A stretch of DNA of 64,000 nucleotides. Origin: an uncultured Bacteroidales bacterium (GTDB taxonomy: Bacteria; Bacteroidota; Bacteroidia; Bacteroidales; UBA932). The position numbers and the translations under genes are program-made. The notes beneath the pieces were generated by a model, which did no database searches, was not told the origin of the DNA, and saw nothing but the letters and a program-made list of their open reading frames with translations. Shown here piece by piece: positions 34,086 to 42,682 of the stretch (the first letter of the stretch is position 1; every line of letters begins with the position of its first letter). The stretch spans positions 62,001 through 126,000 of the forward strand of contig CALVDF010000003.1 in NCBI GenBank assembly GCA_944326245.1, written 5' to 3'.

Positions 34086-35510
34086 ATGAAAAGTACCAGG
34101 ATACTTCTGACAGCCGTCGCCGCGCTTGCGGTGGCGGCTTCTTGCAAAGACAACACGGCTCCGGCTCCCTATGGTCCGGTACCTACAGAATCGCAGCTTC
34201 AGTGGCAGAAGATGGAATACTACATGTTCGTACATTTCGGTCCCAATACGTTTACGGACATGGAATGGGGAACGGGCGAAGAGAATCCGGACGTGTTCGC
34301 ACCTACGGATCTGGACTGCGGACAGTGGGCCCGTATTGCCAGGGAAGCAGGCATGAAGGGTATCATACTGACAGCCAAGCATCATGACGGTTTCTGCCTG
34401 TGGCCCAGCAAGTACAGCAGGCATACCGTGGCCGGAAGCTCATGGCGCGACGGACAGGGGGATGTCCTGCGGGAGCTTGCCGATGCCTGCCGCAAATACG
34501 GTCTTCGGATGGGGGTCTATATTTCGCCGTGGGACCGCAATCATCCGGCTTACGGAACTGAGGCATACAATGAAGTATTTGCAGGCTGCATTACTGAAGT
34601 CCTGTCTGAGTACGGGGACATTTTCGAGCTCTGGTTCGACGGAGCCGATGACGGTCAGGGAGATGCCCCTAGCCGTTACCGCTGGCCGTATTTCAATGCA
34701 ACTGCACTGACTCTTCAGCCTGATCTGGTGATATTCAGTGATATAGGTCCCGGTTGCCGTTGGGTGGGCAACGAGAGCGGGTATGCAGGTGAAACCAACT
34801 GGTCCAGGCTTGATACATACGGCTTTGCGCCTGGACGTCTGGCTCCTTCCAGGGATACCCTGAATAGCGGAAACGTCCATGGCCGCCGTTGGATTCCGGC
34901 TGAGGCAGATGTTTCCATCCGTCCCGGGTGGTTCTATTCTCCTTCGACGGACACGCTTGTAAAGAGTGTGGATGAACTTATGGAGATATATTACGGTTCG
35001 GTAGGACGTAACGCCAATCTTCTGCTCAACGTCCCTCCCGACCGCCGCGGACGTATCAATCCTGCCGACTCTGCGCGTCTGATGGAATTCCGCGATGCCC
35101 GTCAGGAGGCGTTCCACGCCGATTATGCCAAGATGTCGAGGGCTTATTCCGAGACCGTACGCGCCAATTCCCCCCGCTATGCGGCGGCCAATGCTGTGGA
35201 CGGGCGCTATTCGACCTACTGGGCTACTGACGACAGTGTGACCTCTGCTTCCTTCACTGTATATTTCAGAAGGGACAGGGAGATAAGTGCAGTCATGATC
35301 CAGGAGTACATACCTCTCGGACAGAGGGTCAAGGAGTTCAGTGTAGAGTGCCGCCTGGGCAGCACCGGCGAATGGAAGGAGGTCTGCCGCGGTACTACGA
35401 TCGGATACAAGCGTATAATGCGTTTTGACCCGGTCGAGGCATCGGAGGTAAGATTCAATATCATAGACTCATACGCCTGCCCTATCATAAACAATGTCGC
35501 TATTTACTGA
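34086..35510 (+). CDS. Alpha-L-fucosidase, GH29, with C-terminal F5/8 type C (CBM32-like) domain
   Basis: A 474-residue lipoprotein (signal ending LAVAASC). The GH29 barrel shows YYMFVHFGPNTFTD, ILTAKHHDGFCLWPSKYS and the nucleophile region ELWFDGADD (Asp). NANLLLNVPPDRRG is a typical GH29 block. The last 130 residues (ETVRANSPRYAAANAVDGRY) are an F5/8-type carbohydrate-binding domain. The arrangement suits GH29 subfamily B, which acts on alpha-1,3/4-linked fucose in Lewis-type glycans. It lies only 14 bases after the efflux OMF gene, so it may be read through from the sigma-54 promoter, which is odd. Confidence 0.92.
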   Translation: MKSTRILLTAVAALAVAASCKDNTAPAPYGPVPTESQLQWQKMEYYMFVHFGPNTFTDMEWGTGEENPDVFAPTDLDCGQWARIAREAGMKGIILTAKHHDGFCLWPSKYSRHTVAGSSWRDGQGDVLRELADACRKYGLRMGVYISPWDRNHPAYGTEAYNEVFAGCITEVLSEYGDIFELWFDGADDGQGDAPSRYRWPYFNATALTLQPDLVIFSDIGPGCRWVGNESGYAGETNWSRLDTYGFAPGRLAPSRDTLNSGNVHGRRWIPAEADVSIRPGWFYSPSTDTLVKSVDELMEIYYGSVGRNANLLLNVPPDRRGRINPADSARLMEFRDARQEAFHADYAKMSRAYSETVRANSPRYAAANAVDGRYSTYWATDDSVTSASFTVYFRRDREISAVMIQEYIPLGQRVKEFSVECRLGSTGEWKEVCRGTTIGYKRIMRFDPVEASEVRFNIIDSYACPIINNVAIY

Positions 35511-35554
35511 CAGGCCCGTGTCTGATTTTTGTGACATAATGACACCGGGTCACA

Positions 35555-35574
35555 GGTTGGTACCGGTTGGTATC
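35555..35574. repeat. 10-bp direct repeat upstream of ferritin
   Basis: GGTTGGTACC is followed at once by GGTTGGTATC. Just upstream TGTGAC (35530-35535) and GTCACA (35549-35554) form a 6-bp inverted repeat. Either could be a regulator site for the ferritin gene. No clear TAnnTTTG promoter is present. Confidence 0.4.
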
Positions 35575-35622
35575 CATTTTGCAGTGGATAAAGTCAGAAG
35601 TTTAATTTAAAACATTACAACC

Positions 35623-36105
35623 ATGATTACCGAAAAATTACAGAATGCGATCAATGATCAGATTATCGCCGAGATGTGGTCGGCAAACCTCTATCTTTCC
35701 ATGTCTTTCTATCTTGAAAAAGAAGGTTATGAGGGAATGTCCCATTGGATGAAGGTCCAGTCTCAGGAAGAGCTCGGACATGCTTATGCCATGGCTTCGT
35801 TCCTGCAGAAGAGAGGCGGCACAGCCAAAGTAAGCATGATAGACGTTGTCCCTCAGGGTTGGGGAAGCGTTGAGGCAGTCTTCAAACATGTGTATGAGCA
35901 CGAGTGCCATGTAACAGCCATGATTGACAAGATTGTGGACATCGCCCGTGAGGAGAAGGACAAACCTTCAGAGGATTTCTTCATGACATATATCCGCGAG
36001 CAGGTAGAGGAGGAAGCCACTACACTCTCTATCTACGAGAAAGTCAAACGTGCCGGGGAAGTAGGTCTGGTAATGCTTGACGGCAAGCTCGGAGAACGCA
36101 AATAA
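35623..36105 (+). CDS. ftnA: Ferritin (bacterial non-haem, FtnA-like)
   Basis: A 160-residue four-helix ferritin. Ferroxidase ligands are visible as E17 in IIAEMWSANLYLSMSFYLE, the EELGHA motif near residues 49-54, and the later E-x-x-(T) helix around REQVEEEATT. Ferritin oxidises and stores iron in a 24-subunit cytoplasmic shell and protects from oxidative stress. It has a 100-base leader with small repeats and ends in a strong terminator, so it is monocistronic. Confidence 0.95.
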   Translation: MITEKLQNAINDQIIAEMWSANLYLSMSFYLEKEGYEGMSHWMKVQSQEELGHAYAMASFLQKRGGTAKVSMIDVVPQGWGSVEAVFKHVYEHECHVTAMIDKIVDIAREEKDKPSEDFFMTYIREQVEEEATTLSIYEKVKRAGEVGLVMLDGKLGERK

Positions 36106-36129
36106 TCTGATTCATTACAAATAATAGCA

Positions 36130-36162
36130 GGGCGGCTGAAACATAATCAGCCGCCCTTTTTT
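36130..36162 (+). terminator. Intrinsic terminator of ferritin
   Basis: GGGCGGCTGA (36130-36139) pairs perfectly with TCAGCCGCCC (36147-36156), loop of 7, then six T. Confidence 0.92.
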
Positions 36163-36167
36163 GCAAA

Positions 36168-36186
36168 TACCGGTCACGAACCGGTA
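36168..36186. promoter_or_regulatory. 19-bp hyphenated palindrome, candidate operator
   Basis: TACCGGT-cacga-ACCGGTA is perfect. A palindromic CAAATATTTG follows at 36196-36205. The site is right after the ferritin terminator and about 60 bases before the -7 element of the next gene. Confidence 0.4.
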
Positions 36187-36247
36187 AAATTTTCGCAAAT
36201 ATTTGAATTGTAATAAAATTTTAAAATTATGTATTTGTAAAATGTAA

Positions 36248-36255
36248 TATATTTG
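36248..36255 (+). promoter_or_regulatory. -7 element of the BACON/OB-like lipoprotein gene
   Basis: TATATTTG followed by C, 33 bases before the ATG at 36289; the same octamer as before the paralogue at 19888. No well-spaced TTTG is seen upstream. Confidence 0.5.
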
Positions 36256-36288
36256 CGACTTGAAAAAATACAGTTAATCTACAACAAA

Positions 36289-38280
36289 ATGAACTTCAGA
36301 AAAGTACTATTAGCATTGGCCGCATTCGGTGCGTTGCTGGTGTCTTCGTGCAAGAACAATGAGGAGGGAGCCATAGTTCCCGTAAATATTGCAGTCTCCA
36401 GTGATTATCTGGAGATTGACTCTACAGCCGGCGAGTATTCCGTTTTGCTGTTCAGCAATACCCCCTGGAAGGGTGAGATTGTAGTAAGCAATCCTTATCT
36501 TGATGAGGCGGAGAGATTCGAAGCAGATCCTTGGCTTACAGTGACATCCCCTGAGCCTTTTGAAGGAGTTGCATCAGCTGATTCCGTCAAGGTGACATTC
36601 AGTGTAAAGGAGAACAGCGCGGAAGCTCTGGCAGAAGGTGACACTCTGTACCAGAGGGAGGTAATAATATATTTCAGGTCTGAACGCCAGATATATGCGA
36701 CGATCACTGTGCACCAGATGGGCGGCGTTCTTAAGCCCAATGCCGAGACAGGCCCCAAGCCGGTTACTGTAGAGGAGTTCCTGGCAGCAGAGGAGTCCAA
36801 CCAGTGGTACCGTCTCAGCGGAAAGCTGACAGGACTTTACAATACGGAGTACGGAAACTTCTATCTGGAGGACAAGACGGGCAATGTCCAGGTATACGGC
36901 CTCAATCTCAATGCAACGGCAGGAGACAAGACATTCTCGCTGATCGGGGTAGGAGAGGGTGACAATGTCACCATAGTTGCCCGCAGAGGCTCTTACAACG
37001 GCACGCCTCAGGCAAATGACGCATATTATGCACCTCTCAAGGTGACAGTGGCCGAGTTCCTGGCAGCAGAGATTGACGACAATCAGCTTTATGAGCTGAC
37101 AGGCGTAATGGAAGGTCCCGTGAATACCGAATACGGCAACTTCGATATCACCGACGAGACCGGTTCGGTCTATGTCTACGGTCTGACTTCCACCATCATT
37201 CTCGGGCAGAGCAATGACAAGTCCTTCTCGTCCCTCGGTTATGTTGAAGGTGACAATCTCACTATTGTCGGAACAAGAGGTGACTACAACGGCAAGGCCG
37301 AGGTAATGGGACCTGCCTATGCAATAAGGGCCAAGGGCGGTCCGAGCATGAGCGTAGAGACCGGCGATGCCCTCATCAGTGACGACAGGACTACAGCTAC
37401 CGTAGAGGGATCCTATTCATACAGCGGGGACGCAGCTGACGTGACAGAGGTCGGTATCGCATACGGTGAGTCGGGCAGCGGAGACTTTGTCGAGGTGAAG
37501 GCTTCGGAGACTGCATCTCCTTACAGCGTTACATTCGGCGTGGAAGCAGACAAGGCATACGACTATTATGCCTATGCCAAGATAGGCGAGGATGTATATT
37601 CCGGAGATACCTTGACATTCACTACTTCAGAGGAGGCCGTGTCAGTAAGTGACGTGGTTGCTGCAATAAAGGACGGTACTATCGTGGAGAAAGGTCCGGT
37701 AGCCGTTCTGGGGGCATTTATGGAAGGCGTCATTGTTGCCAACAATGACGGAGAAAACTACTACAGGAAACTTTCTGTAGCCGACGGATCGGGAAGCGAA
37801 GCAAGCGGTATAGTCCTTTACGGTGTAGACGGGGACTACAAGATCGGAGACCGGATAAGGCTGGCTCTTGGCAATGTTACATACAGCCCTTACAGCGGAC
37901 TCCGCGAGCTCACCTTCGATGACAGCGGAGCTCAGATAGAGGTTCTGGAGTCAGGAGTATCGTTCACTGTCCCTGAACTCAGCGCAGCCGATTTCAATGC
38001 AGGTGACTGGCAGGGCATGTATGTTACAGTCATAGGTCTTACCAGCACCCATCCTGAGGGTACGACATGGGTAGAGGATGGCAAGACTACCAACAGGTAC
38101 TTCTCTTCTGGAGATGAGGAAGTGGTGGTCAGGAATACCAGCTATGCACTATGGGCCGACGAGGTCATCAGTACCGGCGTTACAGGAAACATTTCCGGTG
38201 CCGTGGAGATATACAATGGCACACTGCAGATCTACCCTATTACGGCAGAAGATATTGCGGATTTTTCAACAGCAGAGTAG
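36289..38280 (+). CDS. Surface lipoprotein with BACON-like domain and tandem OB-like modules
   Basis: A 663-residue lipoprotein (MNFRKVLLALAAFGALLVSSC). A BACON-like domain covers about 28-145 and ends ITVHQMGG. Two adjacent copies of an OB-like module follow at about 160-245 and 252-348; both have the pattern EFLAAE, Y-L-G, YGNF, D-TG, VYGL, KSFS-LG, GD-(V/L)TIV and YNG. A fibronectin-like beta domain (about 352-452) and a DUF5689-like C-terminus come after. It is paralogous in parts to the protein at 19888 but stands without nuclease genes. The start at 36289 is chosen for the signal peptide. Confidence 0.8.
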   Translation: MNFRKVLLALAAFGALLVSSCKNNEEGAIVPVNIAVSSDYLEIDSTAGEYSVLLFSNTPWKGEIVVSNPYLDEAERFEADPWLTVTSPEPFEGVASADSVKVTFSVKENSAEALAEGDTLYQREVIIYFRSERQIYATITVHQMGGVLKPNAETGPKPVTVEEFLAAEESNQWYRLSGKLTGLYNTEYGNFYLEDKTGNVQVYGLNLNATAGDKTFSLIGVGEGDNVTIVARRGSYNGTPQANDAYYAPLKVTVAEFLAAEIDDNQLYELTGVMEGPVNTEYGNFDITDETGSVYVYGLTSTIILGQSNDKSFSSLGYVEGDNLTIVGTRGDYNGKAEVMGPAYAIRAKGGPSMSVETGDALISDDRTTATVEGSYSYSGDAADVTEVGIAYGESGSGDFVEVKASETASPYSVTFGVEADKAYDYYAYAKIGEDVYSGDTLTFTTSEEAVSVSDVVAAIKDGTIVEKGPVAVLGAFMEGVIVANNDGENYYRKLSVADGSGSEASGIVLYGVDGDYKIGDRIRLALGNVTYSPYSGLRELTFDDSGAQIEVLESGVSFTVPELSAADFNAGDWQGMYVTVIGLTSTHPEGTTWVEDGKTTNRYFSSGDEEVVVRNTSYALWADEVISTGVTGNISGAVEIYNGTLQIYPITAEDIADFSTAE

Positions 38281-38346
38281 TCTCTGACTTATACAGTGGG
38301 GGGGCGGCATAAAACTATGCGGCCCCCTTGATGTTAAATAATAGCT

Positions 38347-38772
38347 ATGAACAGAATAGGACAATTTGTTGCAATCTCGGCGGCGGTCTTTGCAGCTGCC
38401 GTTACTACAGGATGCACCGGCAACGGGAAACAGGCTGCAAGAGAAGCAGCGGAAAATTTTGCAAAGGCATATTATTCAGCCGATTATACTACAGCTGCCG
38501 AGATGTGTTCTCCGCAGTTGAAGGATATGGTACTGGAGACAGGCTCCATGGTAGATTCGCTGCCCGATGCGGCCAAGGACGAGTTCATGGAGCTTTCGCG
38601 CGGAGTTCAGATGCACACGGTGGAGGTACATGAATGGACCAAGGATTCGGTGTCAGTGGATTTCGACATTATCTATCCCGGTGAGATAGAACCGGTAAAG
38701 ACGGCACTCACAGTTGTTAGGGCTCCTGAAACAGGCAGTTGGCAGGTCGTTTACGCGCAGGAGAGGATGTGA
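38347..38772 (+). CDS. Small lipoprotein, DUF4878-like
   Basis: A 141-residue lipoprotein (signal ending AAVTTGC). The helical start REAAENFAKAYYSADYTTAAEMCSPQLKD and the strands that follow (HTVEVHEWTKDSVSVDFDI, GSWQVVYAQE) suit the NTF2-like fold of DUF4878. Cellular role unknown. Its TGA overlaps the next ATG by one base (TGATG), so the two are probably translated together. Confidence 0.7.
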   Translation: MNRIGQFVAISAAVFAAAVTTGCTGNGKQAAREAAENFAKAYYSADYTTAAEMCSPQLKDMVLETGSMVDSLPDAAKDEFMELSRGVQMHTVEVHEWTKDSVSVDFDIIYPGEIEPVKTALTVVRAPETGSWQVVYAQERM

Positions 38773-39608
38773 TGGAAAGAAGGTATTTCGACAATCATAC
38801 GCATTCGTACTTCTCGGAGGATTCCAGGATGAACATCGATGATGCTGTCCGTGTTGCCTTTGAGCGCGGGTTGCGCGGAATAAGTCTCACGGACCATCTT
38901 GACTACGATGCCCCGGCCGGAGTGACCGAATTTACCTTCGAGGTTCCGGCCCAGCAGCAGGCAATAGATGCCGAGGTGGAATATTTCAGACTCAACGGGA
39001 AGGGTGGCCCTTTCGGGGACTTCCAACTGCTGAAAGGTGTGGAGATAGGGTTGCAGGACAAGAGCATGCCGAAGATTCGTAAGGTGCTGTCGGAAAACAG
39101 ATTCGATTCGGTCATTGCCTCGCTTCATCTTATCGACGGACATGATCCTTATTTCGGAGACTATTACAAGCCGTACAATTACCGGCAGGCATACGGCCAT
39201 TATCTGGAAGAATTTGACCGCCTTATCCGTGTAATGCCTGATTTCGACATTCTGGGCCATTACGATTATATCGTGCGGTACCCTGATTATAAGGAGACTA
39301 CAATCTTCTATTCGGAATTCGGCGATGTGCTGGACAGGATTCTGGGATTTCTGGCTTCCAACGGGAAGACTATGGAAATAAACACCAAGACATACCAGTT
39401 GTATCGCGGACGCCGTCCGGAGCTGGACATTGCGGTTCTCAAGCGTTTCAGGGAACTGGGCGGAGAATTTCTCTCGTTCGGTTCGGATGCGCATGACATC
39501 ACACGCCTGGGAGACCGTTTCGACTGGTGCCGTGAGATGGCTATGGCGGCAGGTTTCAGGTATGAGGTCTATTACAGGGACAGGAAACCTGTATGTATAG
39601 AGCTTTAG
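38772..39608 (+). CDS. PHP-domain phosphoesterase (histidinol-phosphatase HisJ-like)
   Basis: A 278-residue PHP protein. The metal ligands are in place: NHTHSYFSED near the N-terminus, SLTDHLDYD, KGVEIGLQ, ASLHLIDGHD, ILGHYDYIVRY and the C-terminal FGSDAHD. The length and order fit HisJ/HisK histidinol-phosphate phosphatases, which also include unlinked paralogues of other substrate. No his genes are adjacent, so the substrate is open. The start at 38772 is favoured by overlap with the upstream stop and by MERRYFDNHTH as the usual N-terminus. Confidence 0.85.
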   Translation: MERRYFDNHTHSYFSEDSRMNIDDAVRVAFERGLRGISLTDHLDYDAPAGVTEFTFEVPAQQQAIDAEVEYFRLNGKGGPFGDFQLLKGVEIGLQDKSMPKIRKVLSENRFDSVIASLHLIDGHDPYFGDYYKPYNYRQAYGHYLEEFDRLIRVMPDFDILGHYDYIVRYPDYKETTIFYSEFGDVLDRILGFLASNGKTMEINTKTYQLYRGRRPELDIAVLKRFRELGGEFLSFGSDAHDITRLGDRFDWCREMAMAAGFRYEVYYRDRKPVCIEL

Positions 39609-39615
39609 AGGCTTG

Positions 39616-40059
39616 TCAGAGATTTTTTGCCGCTTCCTTTGCAGCCTTTTTCCGGGCCTTTTCCTCTTCCTTGAGTATCTTCATCTCTTCCTTGCTCAGT
39701 TTCCCCAAGGACCGCTGGTATACCATCCACTGATAGTTGGTGAGGACTTTCCTGTATGCACTGTCTATCTGCAGGAGCCACTTGTCCCTGACTTGTTTGA
39801 AGGCGGTGTATTCTCTGGTTCCGGCGAGCTGGAGCATCTGCATTTCATCGTGCATTGCTCTCATGTCGTGCTGGAGGATGGAATCTATGTAGAATGTCTG
39901 GTGGGGTTCGAGTTCCAGCATCTCTTCGAGGCGGTCAGCCTCGTCCATTGCCATTTCCTCCGGTGTCTTCTCTTCTTCTTGATTTTGAGCGTACAGCGAC
40001 GGTACAAAAAGCATTGGCGCGGCTAAAGCGAAAAGGTGGAAAATTATCTTGCGGATCAT
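39616..40059 (-). CDS. Secreted coiled-coil protein, unknown function
   Basis: A 147-residue protein with a signal peptide (MIRKIIFHLFALAAPMLF, cleavage near SLYAQ) and an almost wholly helical, charged body rich in Glu, Lys and Met, ending in a Lys/Ala tail. LELEPHQTFYIDSILQHD resembles the short helical repeats of Spy/CpxP-like periplasmic proteins, but no LTxxQ motif is exact. The start at 40059 is chosen for the signal sequence. A TAAATTTG -7 element lies on the minus strand at 40108-40115. It is convergent with the PHP gene and divergent from the dipeptidase. Confidence 0.65.
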   Translation of the reverse strand: MIRKIIFHLFALAAPMLFVPSLYAQNQEEEKTPEEMAMDEADRLEEMLELEPHQTFYIDSILQHDMRAMHDEMQMLQLAGTREYTAFKQVRDKWLLQIDSAYRKVLTNYQWMVYQRSLGKLSKEEMKILKEEEKARKKAAKEAAKNL

Positions 40060-40134
40060 CTTGTTGTATATAAAATATAAATTCACTATTTTTGGTGGTA
40101 TTTTGTGCAAATTTAATAATTTCGGACAAGCAAT

Positions 40135-41844
40135 ATGAATAAATTCTTCAAATCAGCACTGTGTACCGTTCTTGCAGCCCTTCTTGTGCAGACCGGATAT
40201 GCATGTACCAATGTACTGGTAACCAAGGGCGCGTCAAAGGACGGCTCGGTATTTGTCTCTTATTCAGCTGACTCCCATCAGCTTTACGGAGAACTCTATT
40301 TCACCCCTGCCGGGATTTTCAGACCCGGAACACTGCTGCCTGTGTATGAATGGGACAGCGGCCGTTATCTCGGACAGATACCGCAGGTGGCCCGCACATA
40401 TCAGACTGTCGGGAACATGAACGAGCATCAGCTTATCATTACCGAGACTACTTTCGGAGGAAGGAGCGAGCTGTATGACTCGACCGGTATCATGGATTAC
40501 GGTTCCCTGATATACATCACACTGCAGAGGGCCAAGACTGCCCGTGAGGCTATCAGGACCATCGTGGAACTGGCCAACGAGTACGGGTATGCTTCCAGCG
40601 GGGAGTCATTCTCCGTAGCCGACAAGGACGAGGTGTGGATCATGGAACTGATAGGCAAGGGTACCAGGCTCGACAAGAAAGGACGCAACGTCAACAAGGG
40701 TATTGTATGGGTCGCAGCCCGTGTTCCTGACGGATATATCTGCGCCCATGCCAACCAGTCCCGTATCGACCATATCGTCTTTGACGATCCCGAGAACTGG
40801 CTCTATGCAGAGGACGTGGTGGATTTCGCACGGGAAATGGGTTATTTCGAGGGAAGCGACGAGGAATTCAGCTTCTGCGATGCATATGCTCCGATCGATT
40901 TCGGAGGCATGAGAGGATGCGAGGCCAGGGTATGGTCTGCTTTCAATATCCTGGGCGGCGGTATGATCGGTGACAGGAAGGCTGAAGAGTATCTGGATTT
41001 TGCCATGGGATACAATGGTGAAAACAAATTGCCGCTGTTCATCAAACCTGCCGGCAAGGTAGGACTCAAGGATGTGGCAGATGTGATGCGTGACCATTAC
41101 GAGGGAACTCCCATGGACATGACGGTGGATGCCGGAGCCGGCGGACACCATACGCCTTACAGGTGGAGACCCATGGATTTCGAGTATGAGGGCAAGGAGT
41201 ATGTCAACGAGAGGGCCATTGCTACGCAGCAGACCGGTTTCTGGATTGTATGCCAGAGCCGCAACTGGCTTCCGGATGTTGTGGGAGGCGTTCTGTGGTT
41301 CGGAGTCGACGATGCCGCCACGTCCTGCCTTACTCCTGTGTACACTTCCGTCTATGATGTGCCCGCTTGTGTAGAGGTGGGCAACGGAAGCCTGCTGGAG
41401 TATTCCCCTACATCCCTGTTCTGGGCTACCAACCGTATCGCCAACTTTGCATACATGCTGTACGACCGTATAGAACCCGAAGTGCGTGCCGTCATCGACG
41501 AGAGGGAGAATGCTGAGATCGAGACCCAGCCGCTTATCGACGAAGCAGCAATGGAAATCCTCGGTGAGAATCCTACTGAAGAGAGTACAGTGGCTGTCCG
41601 CAATTTCCTTACCGAATACAGCCTCGGAGTGGCCGAGAGTCTCTTCGATACCTGGAGCAAACTGGACATCTATCTGCTGGTCAAGTATATGGACGGCAAT
41701 GTAAAGAAGGAGACCGAGTACGGTACATTTATGGACAACGGCTATTCTCCCCGCATCCCTGCCGCTCCGGACCAGCCCGGCTACAGCGAAAAATGGAAGG
41801 AAGTCGTGGCCAAGGATGCCGGAGACGTTCTGGAAGTGAAGTAA
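40135..41844 (+). CDS. Secreted dipeptidase, peptidase family C69 (PepD-like)
   Basis: A 569-residue Ntn-hydrolase. After the signal peptide, Cys24 in YACTNVLVTKGASKDGS would become the N-terminal nucleophile. Other family blocks are SADSHQLYGELYF, NEHQLIITETTFGGR, YGSLIYITLQRAKTAREAI and PDGYICAHANQSRI. Such enzymes hydrolyse dipeptides with broad specificity outside the cytoplasm. A TATTTTTG -7 element is at 40087-40094. The next gene, cdaA, starts 18 bases after the stop, so an operon with cdaA is plausible. Confidence 0.9.
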   Translation: MNKFFKSALCTVLAALLVQTGYACTNVLVTKGASKDGSVFVSYSADSHQLYGELYFTPAGIFRPGTLLPVYEWDSGRYLGQIPQVARTYQTVGNMNEHQLIITETTFGGRSELYDSTGIMDYGSLIYITLQRAKTAREAIRTIVELANEYGYASSGESFSVADKDEVWIMELIGKGTRLDKKGRNVNKGIVWVAARVPDGYICAHANQSRIDHIVFDDPENWLYAEDVVDFAREMGYFEGSDEEFSFCDAYAPIDFGGMRGCEARVWSAFNILGGGMIGDRKAEEYLDFAMGYNGENKLPLFIKPAGKVGLKDVADVMRDHYEGTPMDMTVDAGAGGHHTPYRWRPMDFEYEGKEYVNERAIATQQTGFWIVCQSRNWLPDVVGGVLWFGVDDAATSCLTPVYTSVYDVPACVEVGNGSLLEYSPTSLFWATNRIANFAYMLYDRIEPEVRAVIDERENAEIETQPLIDEAAMEILGENPTEESTVAVRNFLTEYSLGVAESLFDTWSKLDIYLLVKYMDGNVKKETEYGTFMDNGYSPRIPAAPDQPGYSEKWKEVVAKDAGDVLEVK

Positions 41845-41862
41845 TTTTCTATATCAGCCCCG

Positions 41863-42654
41863 ATGTTTGATTTCATCAACATATCGGTAATCGACATTAT
41901 CGACATCATTCTGGTAGGTCTTCTGATCTACCAGATGGTGAGGATAATGCGAGGGACTTCCGTGTTCAATATCTTTACCGGCATCCTGCTGATCTATCTG
42001 ACGTGGATAGTGGTGAAGGCATTGAACATGAAGTTGCTTTCGTCCATTCTCGGACAGATTCTGGGAGTCGGCGTGATAGCCCTCATAGTTATCTTCCAGC
42101 CTGAGATCAGACGTTTCCTCCTCCATCTCGGGAGCAGGTACATATCGTCTTCGCGCAACAACTTTATTACCCGCATACTTCTCGGTCGCCGGGACAAGGA
42201 GATCCAGGCAACATCCCTGGACGAGATTGCCCAGGCGTGCCGCAGGATGGCCGAGACCAGGACGGGGGCATTGATAGTGCTTCAGCACAATTCGTCCCTG
42301 GAATTTGTCACTGAGACGGGCGACAGCATAGACGCTGCTGTCAACAGACGTCTTATCGAGAATATTTTCTATAAGAACACCCCGCTCCACGACGGGGCGA
42401 TGGTCATCAATATGGACCGTATAGTGGCAGCCCGATGCACCCTGCCTATCGTGGACAATCCCAATATTCCCCCCCAGTACGGCATGCGTCACAGGGCGGC
42501 TGTCAGTATCACCCAGGATACCGATGCAGACGCTATCGTGGTGTCTGAAGAGACTGGAAACATCTCCTTTGTCAGCGGAGGGGAGATGAAGACCATCACA
42601 AGTATCAGCGAGCTGAAACTCTCCATCGAGAATTCCTACCGCAAGGAGAATTGA
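41863..42654 (+). CDS. cdaA: Diadenylate cyclase CdaA
   Basis: A 263-residue membrane-bound enzyme making c-di-AMP from two ATP. Three N-terminal membrane spans cover about residues 10-80, and the DAC catalytic domain follows with the DGA motif in PLHDGAMVIN near 176-179 and RHR in GMRHRAAV near 209-211. Length is normal. c-di-AMP controls potassium and osmolyte balance. There is no CdaR partner gene next to it; its neighbours are a C69 dipeptidase before and mutS2 after. Confidence 0.94.
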   Translation: MFDFINISVIDIIDIILVGLLIYQMVRIMRGTSVFNIFTGILLIYLTWIVVKALNMKLLSSILGQILGVGVIALIVIFQPEIRRFLLHLGSRYISSSRNNFITRILLGRRDKEIQATSLDEIAQACRRMAETRTGALIVLQHNSSLEFVTETGDSIDAAVNRRLIENIFYKNTPLHDGAMVINMDRIVAARCTLPIVDNPNIPPQYGMRHRAAVSITQDTDADAIVVSEETGNISFVSGGEMKTITSISELKLSIENSYRKEN

Positions 42655-42682
42655 TGCTTATATTCAGTTACCGTCAATCATC

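Noticed and set aside
38296..38330. Terminator between the BACON/OB lipoprotein and the DUF4878-like gene
   Set aside because: The G-rich and C-rich arms pair only with a mismatch and no T tract follows, so it is too weak to call.
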